Positions 1-6,205 of a DNA stretch of 30,024 nt are shown here, piece after piece. The position numbers were made by a program, and so were the translations under genes. The notes beneath the pieces are model-generated. The model saw nothing but the letters and a program-made list of their open reading frames with translations, was not told the DNA's origin and ran no database searches. Positions within the stretch are counted from its first letter, which is position 1. The number at the start of each line of letters is the position of its first letter. This DNA is from Chloroflexota bacterium (GTDB taxonomy: Bacteria; Chloroflexota; Anaerolineae; Anaerolineales; UBA4823). The stretch lies in contig JAEWYL010000283.1 in NCBI GenBank assembly GCA_023395675.1, positions 1-30,024 on the forward strand, given 5' to 3'.

Positions 1-683
1 AGCTGCAGCCGGACCAGGTCCGCCAGGTCCCTGCGGCGGCTCACCAGCGAATTCTCCCAGGTCTGGCGCCGTACCAGGCCGGGGTCGTCCAGGTCCAGCG
101 CCAGATCGTACGCCTCCACCAGCCCCGCCAGCTTCTCCCGGTTGTTCTGCAACAGGGGCGCGAAGAGCTGCTTATCGTAAGGAAATGATTCCAGCGTCAG
201 CGGCCACACGATCAGGTCCGGCTCGTAGCGCATGGCTTCCGAGAGGATGAGCAGGTCTTTCGCCAGCGACATGACCGGGTACCCGAGGTTGTAGGCGCGC
301 ACCCGGCGCCCGTCGGGCAGGCGCAGCCCGGCCTGGTTGAGGTATGCGGAGAGGGTCTCTCCGGGCTGCAGCAGATAGCCCCAGGTGGACGAATCCCCGA
401 CCAGCACGACGCGGTACTCGCCGGCCGGCTTCTCCCCGGCCTGGATCTCATGCGAGGCGAACATGGCCTCCAGTTGGAAGAGGCTGAGGTTGTAAGCCCT
501 GGACGGGTCATCGCCGTAGGGCAGGCGCACCCGGCCTGGGACCAGGCGGTTGTAAATGGAGAGACGTCCGAGGGCCGGCAGGGGGTCCGCCAGGGCAAAA
601 AGCAGGCTGGCAGCCAGGAAGAGGCCCAGGGCTTTCAGAACGACACTGCGGAAAAAGCGAAAGTTATCCATACCGCGCAACAT
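1..683 (-). CDS. SGNH-hydrolase-like acyltransferase, partial
   Basis: This frame is open from an ATG at 683 to the window edge, so the C-terminus is missing. The visible 227 residues start with a short basic stretch and one hydrophobic segment (about residues 14-32, VVLKALGLFLAASLLFALA), which reads as a signal anchor. Around residue 95 there is VVLVGDSSTWGYLL, which fits block I (GDS) of SGNH/GDSL esterases, with the Ser as the expected nucleophile. Later YNLGYPVMS could be the Gly-containing block. The ATG lies one base after the TGA stop of the MBOAT gene, so the two are almost certainly cotranslated. Partner SGNH proteins of MBOAT enzymes (the AlgJ/AlgX, PatB and OatA types) move an acyl group from the MBOAT pathway onto an extracellular polymer. 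I infer that role here; the polymer is unknown. An ATG at 671 is an alternative start. Confidence 0.8.
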   Translation of the reverse strand, partial: MLRGMDNFRFFRSVVLKALGLFLAASLLFALADPLPALGRLSIYNRLVPGRVRLPYGDDPSRAYNLSLFQLEAMFASHEIQAGEKPAGEYRVVLVGDSSTWGYLLQPGETLSAYLNQAGLRLPDGRRVRAYNLGYPVMSLAKDLLILSEAMRYEPDLIVWPLTLESFPYDKQLFAPLLQNNREKLAGLVEAYDLALDLDDPGLVRRQTWENSLVSRRRDLADLVRLQ

Positions 684-684
684 T

Positions 685-2196
685 TCACCGCAGGGAGGCG
701 AGATTGGGCAGCGACATTACGTGGAAGAGAGACGCAAGGTTTTGCGTCTCAGCCGCGCCGAATAAGCGCCCCAATACGTCCAGGGCCAGGCCGGGCTCCG
801 GCAGGACGAACCACACCCAGCCCAGGACGACATAATGGAAAGTCAGCAGCCAGCCGCCCAGCGCCAGGGCTTTCTGCAGCCGGGGGCGCGCTTCCAGCCC
901 TGCCAGGCGCGGGCGCAGCCAGCCGCTCCAGCGGTTGTGCACGAACAGGCCGGCCCCGTGCCACAGGCCCCAGAGCGCAAAATTGAGGCTGATGCCGTGC
1001 CAGAGACCGATCAGCCCCATCGTGCCGAGCTGTCCCGCCAGGACCACCACCCAGACCGGTAGCCGCCGCTCCCCGCTGCGCAGCCAGCGGGTAAAGGGGT
1101 TGAAAAAGTATGCCCGAAACCACTGCGCCAGGGTGATGTGCCAGCTGTTCCAGAAGGCTGTCAGGTTGGTCTTGAGGTACGGGGCGGTGAAGTTCTCCGG
1201 CAGGCGAAAACCGAGCAGGCGGCCCAGGCCCAGGGCGATATCGGTATACCCGGAGAAGTCAAAATACAGGCGCAGGGCGTAGGCGTAAAGCAGCACCCAG
1301 GTCCAGGCAGTCGAGGCCGTTTGGGTGGCGTTCTGGGCGCTCAAGGAGATCAGGGCCAGGCTGTCGGCCAGCGCGAATTTCTTGAACACCCCCAGCACGA
1401 TGCGCCAGGTGCCGTCGGCGAGCGCCTCGCCCTGTGCGGGCCGATCGGGCAGGCACAGGGCCTGCAGGTCGCCGCTGAAACGCTGCGAGCGGTCAATCGG
1501 CCCGGCGGTATAGGCGGGGAAGAACAGGGCGTAGGTGACGAACTCGTCCAACCCATAGGCGGGCAGCTTGCCCGCCTGGTGGTCTCTCAGGACGTGCAGC
1601 AGGCGGAAGGCCAGGTAGGAAAAACCCAGCCAGCGCAGGTCTAGGGCTGAGGCCAGCGTTGGGGACTGGCCCCCAGCCAGCCGCAGCCCGGCGCTGGCCG
1701 CCCGGCCCAAAGGCTCCGCCTTCAGGATGGCGAACAACGCCAGGATCAGCAGGATGGCGGCCGCCGGGAGCAGGGCCCGCATTCCCTCCAGGCGGGCCAA
1801 TCTGGCTGCCGCCAGCAGGAGCGCCGCGAGGCCCGCCAGCCCCAGCAGGACGGCGGGCAGGGGAGGCGGGGGTGTGGGCGTCAGGCAGCAGAGGGCGCCG
1901 CCATAACGTGTCAGGGCGACGGCGAGCACGACCGCCGCCAGCACGGCGCCGGCCGCCAGGGCGCCGCGCCGCCTGGCGGCCTCGGCGGGGCTGGTCACCA
2001 CCCACGCCAGCACGGTCAGACCCACGGCGGCGGTCGGGAACCAGAAGTCCAGGCTGCGCACCGGGGTCGGCGGCTGCAGCCAGTAAACCGCCAGCAGGCT
2101 GGCAATCAGCAGCGCCCAACCCCGCCAGCGGGCGGGGACGGCCCGCCCGCTCAGCAGCGCCGCGAGGCTGAAAACCAGAATATGGACGAGAGTCAT
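685..2196 (-). CDS. MBOAT-family membrane-bound O-acyltransferase
   Basis: The 503-residue product is very hydrophobic with roughly ten or more membrane segments, the size usual for AlgI/DltB/PatA proteins. The conserved MBOAT core is visible: YFDFSGYTDIALGLGRLLGF, then FWNSWHITLAQWFRAYFFNP, then WHGISLNFALWGLWHG with histidines near residues 400 and 413; the first is the expected catalytic His. The family takes an acyl group from a cytoplasmic thioester donor and passes it across the membrane. Its C-terminus (LPNLASLR) does not carry the aromatic-x-Tyr-x-x-Phe shuttle motif that some MBOATs have fused at their end. A separate 40-residue protein 61 bp upstream does carry such a motif. The gene is followed one base later by an SGNH-type transferase. 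No strong ribosome binding site is visible before the ATG at 2196. Confidence 0.92.
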   Translation of the reverse strand: MTLVHILVFSLAALLSGRAVPARWRGWALLIASLLAVYWLQPPTPVRSLDFWFPTAAVGLTVLAWVVTSPAEAARRRGALAAGAVLAAVVLAVALTRYGGALCCLTPTPPPPLPAVLLGLAGLAALLLAAARLARLEGMRALLPAAAILLILALFAILKAEPLGRAASAGLRLAGGQSPTLASALDLRWLGFSYLAFRLLHVLRDHQAGKLPAYGLDEFVTYALFFPAYTAGPIDRSQRFSGDLQALCLPDRPAQGEALADGTWRIVLGVFKKFALADSLALISLSAQNATQTASTAWTWVLLYAYALRLYFDFSGYTDIALGLGRLLGFRLPENFTAPYLKTNLTAFWNSWHITLAQWFRAYFFNPFTRWLRSGERRLPVWVVVLAGQLGTMGLIGLWHGISLNFALWGLWHGAGLFVHNRWSGWLRPRLAGLEARPRLQKALALGGWLLTFHYVVLGWVWFVLPEPGLALDVLGRLFGAAETQNLASLFHVMSLPNLASLR

Positions 2197-2257
2197 CGTA
2201 TCGGAGCCGGAATGTGAGGCGGGCTTTCAGCCGGTCAGGGCGTCATCAGGTCCGCGT

Positions 2258-2380
2258 CTAAAAGCCCTGGTAGATCCATTGGGGAGCGCTGTCGGAGGTG
2301 AGAACGGTGATGGCGATCAGGATCAGGCACAGCAGCAGGGCGTACAGGTTTTCCCGCGAAAACAGTTTGCGCAGCATCAT
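2258..2380 (-). CDS. DltX-like membrane microprotein with C-terminal acyl-shuttle motif
   Basis: This is a 40-residue reading frame. It starts with two Met codons (ATG at 2380 and 2377) after a GGGGAA ribosome binding site and begins 15 bp after the lipoprotein gene ends. The sequence has a basic N-terminus (MMLRKLFSREN), one hydrophobic helix (about residues 12-27, LYALLLCLILIAITVL), a short polar stretch and the C-terminus QWIYQGF. That topology (N-in, one helix, about a dozen external residues ending in Phe) and the final aromatic-Ile-Tyr-x-x-Phe match DltX. In DltX the Tyr of the last six residues carries the acyl group between the MBOAT (DltB) and the extracellular transferase (DltD). 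Here the MBOAT and an SGNH transferase lie directly downstream, but no D-alanine ligase or carrier gene is visible. The motif match and genetic order are seen; the shuttle role is inferred. Confidence 0.78.
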   Translation of the reverse strand: MMLRKLFSRENLYALLLCLILIAITVLTSDSAPQWIYQGF

Positions 2381-2395
2381 TGTTTTCCCCGGCGC

Positions 2396-2791
2396 TCAGC
2401 GGTAGCCGCACATGCGCCATTCCCCGTTCTCGAACACCGCCTGGTAACTGCGCTGCGCCAGGTCGATCTCCAGCACTTCTGCCCCGTAGTTGGCCGTGAT
2501 CGTGCCCTGGCAGCTCACCAGGGCGGCGTCGCCTTCCTGCTCGCCTGCCTGGCAGGTAGGACCCTCCAGGTCCGCGCTCACGGCCCCAAACGATTCAAGC
2601 TCCAGCCGGGCGTCGTTCTCCCAGGCGGCGCAGGAAAGGGTGGAGAGCCGCTCGGCGTCTTTATCCACCAGGGCGCGGAAGTAGCTTTCGACGGCGCCGG
2701 CTGCATCCAGCCCGCTCGCCTGGCCCCCACAGCCGGAAAGTGCTGCGAGCAGCAAGATTAAGATAAAAAGGAGGATAGCAGGTCGTTTCAT
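2396..2791 (-). CDS. Small lipoprotein with NTF2-like fold (putative)
   Basis: The 131-residue product starts at the ATG at 2791 (MKRPAILLF), which gives a clean type II signal peptide ending in the lipobox LSGC with Cys near residue 20. Longer in-frame extensions upstream have no such signal and were rejected. The mature part has AVESYFRALVDKDAERL at its start and VFENGEWRMCGYR at its end, the layout of small NTF2/DUF4878-like lipoproteins, which fold into a cone-shaped domain. Several extra cysteines (LSCAAW, GPTCQAG, LVSCQG, MCGYR) may form disulfides. It is the first gene of the minus-strand acylation operon and ends 15 bp before the microprotein. A role as an accessory or polymer-binding factor of the acylation machinery is possible but is only inferred from position. 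Confidence 0.75.
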   Translation of the reverse strand: MKRPAILLFILILLLAALSGCGGQASGLDAAGAVESYFRALVDKDAERLSTLSCAAWENDARLELESFGAVSADLEGPTCQAGEQEGDAALVSCQGTITANYGAEVLEIDLAQRSYQAVFENGEWRMCGYR

Positions 2792-2841
2792 TCCGGCTCT
2801 GATTCTAACAGAGAAATTTCGCCCCGGTGTTTTGATCTGGT

Positions 2842-2887
2842 GAAGGGGGGATTCGAGTGCGGCTCTGCCGCACCCATATCCCCCTTC
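2842..2887. repeat. Inverted repeat in divergent intergenic region 2792-3018
   Basis: A 7-bp perfect stem (gtgcggc at 2857-2863 with gccgcac at 2867-2873, 3-base loop) sits inside a longer imperfect stem made by the G-run at 2845-2850 and the C-run at 2880-2884. It lies between the divergent lipoprotein and rhodanese genes, so it may be an operator or a transcribed leader hairpin. Apart from this and a weak TATCAT (2942-2947) I see nothing in this 227-bp gap. Confidence 0.5.
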
Positions 2888-3018
2888 GCTGCAACCTGCT
2901 CCCGGCGCTCCGGCTTCTACCACCCGGCAGGGTAGATATGGTATCATGGGGCAGGTCGCGCCGGAAGCCTGGGAGACTGGAGGTTTGGCGCGCCCGGACC
3001 GCAATTCAGGGAGGGAAA

Positions 3019-3510
3019 ATGAAAAAAAGGAAGACCGCCCGGAAAAACACCATGCCGCTCATCACCATCGGGGTGGGCCTGCTTTTAATGATACTGGCGG
3101 GGGCCTGGCTGTTGTATACATCTGGAGTCCTGGGGCCGGGGCCTGCGGCGCCCGGCGCGGGCGAGAACGCAGAAGCAGACCTGCCTTTTCCGGAAGTGGA
3201 TCGCGTCAGCCCGGCAGATGCGAAAGCCGCTTATGACTTAGGCACAGCCGTTTTCCTGGATGTGCGCAGCGCGCAGGCATACGCCCAGAGCCATATTGCC
3301 AACTCAATCAATATTCCCCTGGAGGAGCTCCCGGCGCGCATCGGCGAGCTGAACCCGGAAGATTGGATCATCACCTACTGTACCTGACCGGCTGAGGAGA
3401 CAAGCGCCCGTGCGGCTGCTATCCTGATCGAGAACGGCTTTTCCAATGCAAACCCGATCCGCGGCGGTTTCCTGGCCTGGTCAACAGCCGGCTACCCGGT
3501 GGAACCCTAG
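3019..3510 (+). CDS. Membrane-anchored rhodanese-like protein with in-frame TGA (probable selenoprotein)
   Basis: The frame starts at an ATG preceded by a strong GGGAGGGAAA ribosome binding site. Residues 1-12 are basic, followed by a membrane anchor (about 14-36) and a rhodanese domain: VSPADAKAAYDL, FLDVRSAQAYAQSHIANSIN, IPLEEL and IITYCT. At 3385-3387 there is an in-frame TGA. The same frame then continues PAEETSARAAAILIENGF, IRGGFLAWSTAGYPVEP, and stops at TAG 3508-3510. This is an intact rhodanese C-terminal half. Related rhodaneses have a YCxCP loop (catalytic Cys plus a second Cys). Here the second Cys position is TGA, giving YCTUP, so selenocysteine insertion is the best reading. The next gene starts five bases after the TAG. 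A sequencing error or a Cys-to-stop mutation are the alternatives; if TGA terminates, the product is 122 residues and lacks half the domain. Sulfur transfer or thiol-selenol redox chemistry on the outer membrane face is inferred. Confidence 0.82.
3401..3418 (+). promoter_or_regulatory. Candidate bacterial SECIS stem-loop
   Basis: About 16-30 bases after the TGA, an imperfect stem can form: AGCGC (3403-3407) with GCGGCT (3412-3417, one bulged G) around the loop CCGT. A looser version pairs only AGC with GCT around a 9-base loop starting with G. The distance fits a bacterial SECIS, but the helix is short and was judged by eye only. Confidence 0.3.
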
Positions 3511-3514
3511 TACG

Positions 3515-4048
3515 ATGCCTGAATCACCTGCTCGCCTGGCCCAAAAACTGCTCGACGAAGGGCAGAAATCCTTACAATTTTTCAGAGCGCTCGCTCCCGA
3601 GCAGTGGCGGCAGATCCTGTACAACCCGGAAGGGGCCGGCGACCCGGTCGTATCCGCCGGGGGTGGAGACCGGTTCCTGGACCCTGGCTCGGGCGGCTGG
3701 GACCTGAAGGACCTGCTGGCCCATTTTGTCTCGGCGGAGGCCAGCTTCGGCCTCCTGCTGCAGAACATCCTGGCAGGCGGCGAAGGCGCGCCGGAAGATT
3801 TTGACATTGACCGCTTCAACCACAGCAAAGTCTCTCGTCTGAAAGAGAGCAACCGGGACGAACTGCTCCAGGAGCTCGACAATCTTCGCAGCCAGAACGC
3901 CCAACTGGTAGCCTCCATGCAGCCGGAAGACCTGGACAGGATGGGGCGGCACCCCTTCCTGGGGGTCGCGCCCCTGTCCGACATCATTAAGCTGATCTAC
4001 CGCCACCAGGGCATCCATTTGAGAGACGTCCGAAAGAGCAGTGGCTGA
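3515..4048 (+). CDS. DinB-like / mycothiol-type four-helix protein
   Basis: The 177-residue product begins at the ATG at 3515, five bases after the rhodanese TAG; GGTGGAA lies about ten bases upstream. A longer frame back to 3446 would overlap the rhodanese C-terminus and was rejected. The protein is soluble and helical. It has the usual DinB elements: WDLKDLLAHFVSAEASF after the first helix (His near residue 70), and YRHQGIHLRDVRK at the end, with a His that would align to the third metal ligand. DinB-like proteins bind a divalent metal and include thiol-dependent transferases and many proteins of unknown function. The exact reaction here cannot be told. Linkage to the thiol/selenol rhodanese is suggestive of a low-molecular-weight-thiol role, but this is inference. 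Confidence 0.7.
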   Translation: MPESPARLAQKLLDEGQKSLQFFRALAPEQWRQILYNPEGAGDPVVSAGGGDRFLDPGSGGWDLKDLLAHFVSAEASFGLLLQNILAGGEGAPEDFDIDRFNHSKVSRLKESNRDELLQELDNLRSQNAQLVASMQPEDLDRMGRHPFLGVAPLSDIIKLIYRHQGIHLRDVRKSSG

Positions 4049-4053
4049 ACCTG

Positions 4054-4959
4054 ATGAAACGAGTGCGGCTGTTCATTCGACTCGCACGCCCCCTGTTTCT
4101 GCTCGGGGGAGCCCTGGTCTATGCCACCGGCGTAGGAATTGCCCGCTATCTGGGCACCCCGGTGGACTGGGGGGTTTACCTGCTGGGGCAGGCCTGGGTT
4201 ACGATGCTGCAGTTAAGCACTCACTTCCTGAACGAGTATTTCGATTTCGAGTCCGATGCAGACAACCCGAACCGCACGCCGTTCTCCGGAGGCAGCGGGG
4301 CCCTGGGTTCCGGAGAACTGCCGCGCTCGACCGCCCTCATCGCCGCGGCTGCCTGCCTGGCCCTGGTGGCCTCGCTGACCGTGCTCATCATCCGGGATGC
4401 CCACCCCGGTCCGGCCCTGATGCTGATCATGGCCCTGGGGGTCCTGGGCGCGGTGCTCTACTCGCTGCCGCCGGTGCGCCTGGCTTCCTCCGGCTACGGC
4501 GAGCTGACCACCTCGATCCTGGTGGCGAATCTGGTGCCCGCCTTCGCCTACCTGCTGCAGACGGGCGAGCTGCACCGCCTGGTCGCCATGACCACTTTCC
4601 CGCTGACCGCCCTGCACCTCGCCATGATGCTGGCCTTCGAGCTGCCGGATTACGCCTCGGATCTCAAGCATGAGAAGCGCACCCTGATGGTGCGCTTGGG
4701 CTGGCAGTTGGGGATGCAGCTCCATAATCTCCTTATCCTGGCGGCCTACCTGCTCTTTGGACTGGCGCTCTTCTTCGATCTGCCCTCGTTTGTCGTTCTG
4801 CCGGCCCTGCTCGGCCTGCCTTTCGGCCTGCTGCAGATCTGGCAGATGCGGCGCGTTGCAGAAGGCTTTAAGCCAAACTGGACGGCCCTGACCCTGGTTC
4901 CGGTGGCATTGTTCGCCTTTACCACCTACCTGGTCACCTTTGCCTACTGGACGCACTGA
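4054..4959 (+). CDS. UbiA-family prenyltransferase (MenA-like)
   Basis: The 301-residue integral membrane protein has about nine hydrophobic helices. The first aspartate motif is NEYFDFESDADN (residues 60-70) and is followed by RTPFSGGSGAL. The second is ELPDYASDLKHEKRTL (from about residue 196). These are the Mg-prenyl-diphosphate binding motifs of UbiA enzymes. The NxxxDxxxD spacing plus the FSGGSGAL segment resembles 1,4-dihydroxy-2-naphthoate polyprenyltransferases (MenA) and their relatives more than heme O synthase, which is encoded separately at 19746. The start codon is five bases after the DinB-like gene. A role in menaquinone synthesis for the respiratory chain is plausible, but no other men gene is in the window. 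Confidence 0.85.
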   Translation: MKRVRLFIRLARPLFLLGGALVYATGVGIARYLGTPVDWGVYLLGQAWVTMLQLSTHFLNEYFDFESDADNPNRTPFSGGSGALGSGELPRSTALIAAAACLALVASLTVLIIRDAHPGPALMLIMALGVLGAVLYSLPPVRLASSGYGELTTSILVANLVPAFAYLLQTGELHRLVAMTTFPLTALHLAMMLAFELPDYASDLKHEKRTLMVRLGWQLGMQLHNLLILAAYLLFGLALFFDLPSFVVLPALLGLPFGLLQIWQMRRVAEGFKPNWTALTLVPVALFAFTTYLVTFAYWTH

Positions 4960-4962
4960 ACC

Positions 4963-6192
4963 ATGCCCGAGTTTCTACACCTGCTCCCCCCGCCCGAGGC
5001 GCTCTCAAAGCTGATGCAGCACCTGAGCGCCCACCCGGTCCCGGAAGAGGTGGAGACCGCCGCCGCGCTGGGCAGGGTAACCGCCGCTGCGGTGCTCGCC
5101 CCACACCCGCTGCCTGCCTTTCCCCGTTCCACGGTGGACGGCTACGCCGTGCGCGCCGCCGATACGCACGGGGCCAGCGAGTCGCTGCCCGCCTACCTGG
5201 CGCTGGCGGGTGAGGTGCAGATGGGCGCCGAAGCGGGCTTTTCACTCACCCCCGGCGCCTGCGCCCTGATCCACACCGGCGGGATGCTGCCGGAAGGGGC
5301 GGATGCGGTGGTGATGGTCGAGCATACCCAGCCCGCCCGGCCGGGAGAGGTGGAGGTCCTGCGGGCGGCGGCGGTGGGAGAGAACGTGATCCGGGTGGGC
5401 GAGGATGTCGCCGGCGGCGATGAGGTGCTGCCCGCCGGGCGGAAACTGCGCCCGGCGGAGATCGGGGGGCTGATGGCGCTGGGCATGACGCGCGTGCGCG
5501 TCGCCCGCCGCCCCAAGGTGGGGATCCTCTCCAGCGGCGACGAGGTCGTTTCCCCGGAGGCGGAGCTGCGCCCGGGACAGGTGCGCGATGTGAACGCTTA
5601 TACCCTCAGCGCCCTGGTGGAGTCCGCTGGCGGAGAACCGGTGCGCTGCGGCATCCTGCCGGACGAGGCCGGGGCGCTGCTCGCCGCCGCGGCTCGCGCC
5701 CTGGCCGAGTGCGACCTGGTGGTCATCACCGCCGGCTCCTCTGCCAGCACCCGCGACCTGACTGCTGCGGTGATCTCCGAGCTGGGCAGCCCGGGGGTGC
5801 TGGTGCATGGGGTGAACGTGCGCCCCGGAAAGCCCACCATCCTGGCGGTCTGTGATCAGAAACCGGTCATCGGCTTGCCCGGAAACCCCGTCTCGGCCCT
5901 GGTAATCGCCTCTCTATTCGTCGTCCCGGTGATCGAGGCGCTTCTGGGTTTGAAATCCACCCTCCGGGCCTCCGTGCCGGCCGTCCTGAGCCTCAACCTG
6001 CCCTCACAGGCGGGGCGGGAAGATTGGGTGCCTGTTTGCCTGGTGGAAGGGCCGGAGGGCCGCCGCGCCGAGCCGGTCTTCGGAAAGAGCAACCTGATTT
6101 TCACCCTGGCGCGCGCCGATGGGCTGGTGCGTATACCCCCGGACACCACCGGGCTGAGCGCAGGGGAGCAGGTACAGGTACTGTACTTTTAA
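4963..6192 (+). CDS. moeA: Molybdopterin molybdenumtransferase MoeA (first copy)
   Basis: The 409-residue product has the full MoeA length. The visible motifs are STVDGYAVRAADT (with the conserved Asp near residue 62), GADAVVMVEHT, VGEDVAGGDEVLPAG, ILSSGDEVV, ITAGSSASTRDL and GLPGNPVSAL, followed by a C-terminal beta-barrel domain IV. MoeA inserts molybdate (or tungstate) into adenylylated molybdopterin to complete the molybdenum cofactor. The ATG at 4963 is three bases after the UbiA stop, so the genes are in one transcription unit. Key acidic residues in the GDE motif and the GEDV motif are intact, in contrast to the second copy downstream. No other molybdenum-cofactor gene and no molybdoenzyme is present in the window. 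Confidence 0.95.
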   Translation: MPEFLHLLPPPEALSKLMQHLSAHPVPEEVETAAALGRVTAAAVLAPHPLPAFPRSTVDGYAVRAADTHGASESLPAYLALAGEVQMGAEAGFSLTPGACALIHTGGMLPEGADAVVMVEHTQPARPGEVEVLRAAAVGENVIRVGEDVAGGDEVLPAGRKLRPAEIGGLMALGMTRVRVARRPKVGILSSGDEVVSPEAELRPGQVRDVNAYTLSALVESAGGEPVRCGILPDEAGALLAAAARALAECDLVVITAGSSASTRDLTAAVISELGSPGVLVHGVNVRPGKPTILAVCDQKPVIGLPGNPVSALVIASLFVVPVIEALLGLKSTLRASVPAVLSLNLPSQAGREDWVPVCLVEGPEGRRAEPVFGKSNLIFTLARADGLVRIPPDTTGLSAGEQVQVLYF

Positions 6193-6205
6193 TTAATTAT
6201 CTGCC

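Noticed and set aside
212..598. Minus-strand 128-codon frame near the left edge
   Set aside because: A different minus-strand frame, open from 683 to the window edge, carries the signal anchor and the GDSS motif; the 128-codon frame is its shadow.
2235..2420. A 61-codon minus-strand frame overlapping the microprotein
   Set aside because: It overlaps the end of the lipoprotein gene in another frame, has mixed polar composition and no membrane helix; the 40-residue frame has a ribosome binding site, helix and motif.
3019..3387. Reading the rhodanese as a pseudogene cut by a TGA
   Set aside because: Only one stop interrupts an otherwise intact domain, it falls exactly at a redox Cys position, and the downstream gene spacing fits the TAG at 3510. 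Selenocysteine is the simpler reading, although a sequencing error is not excluded.
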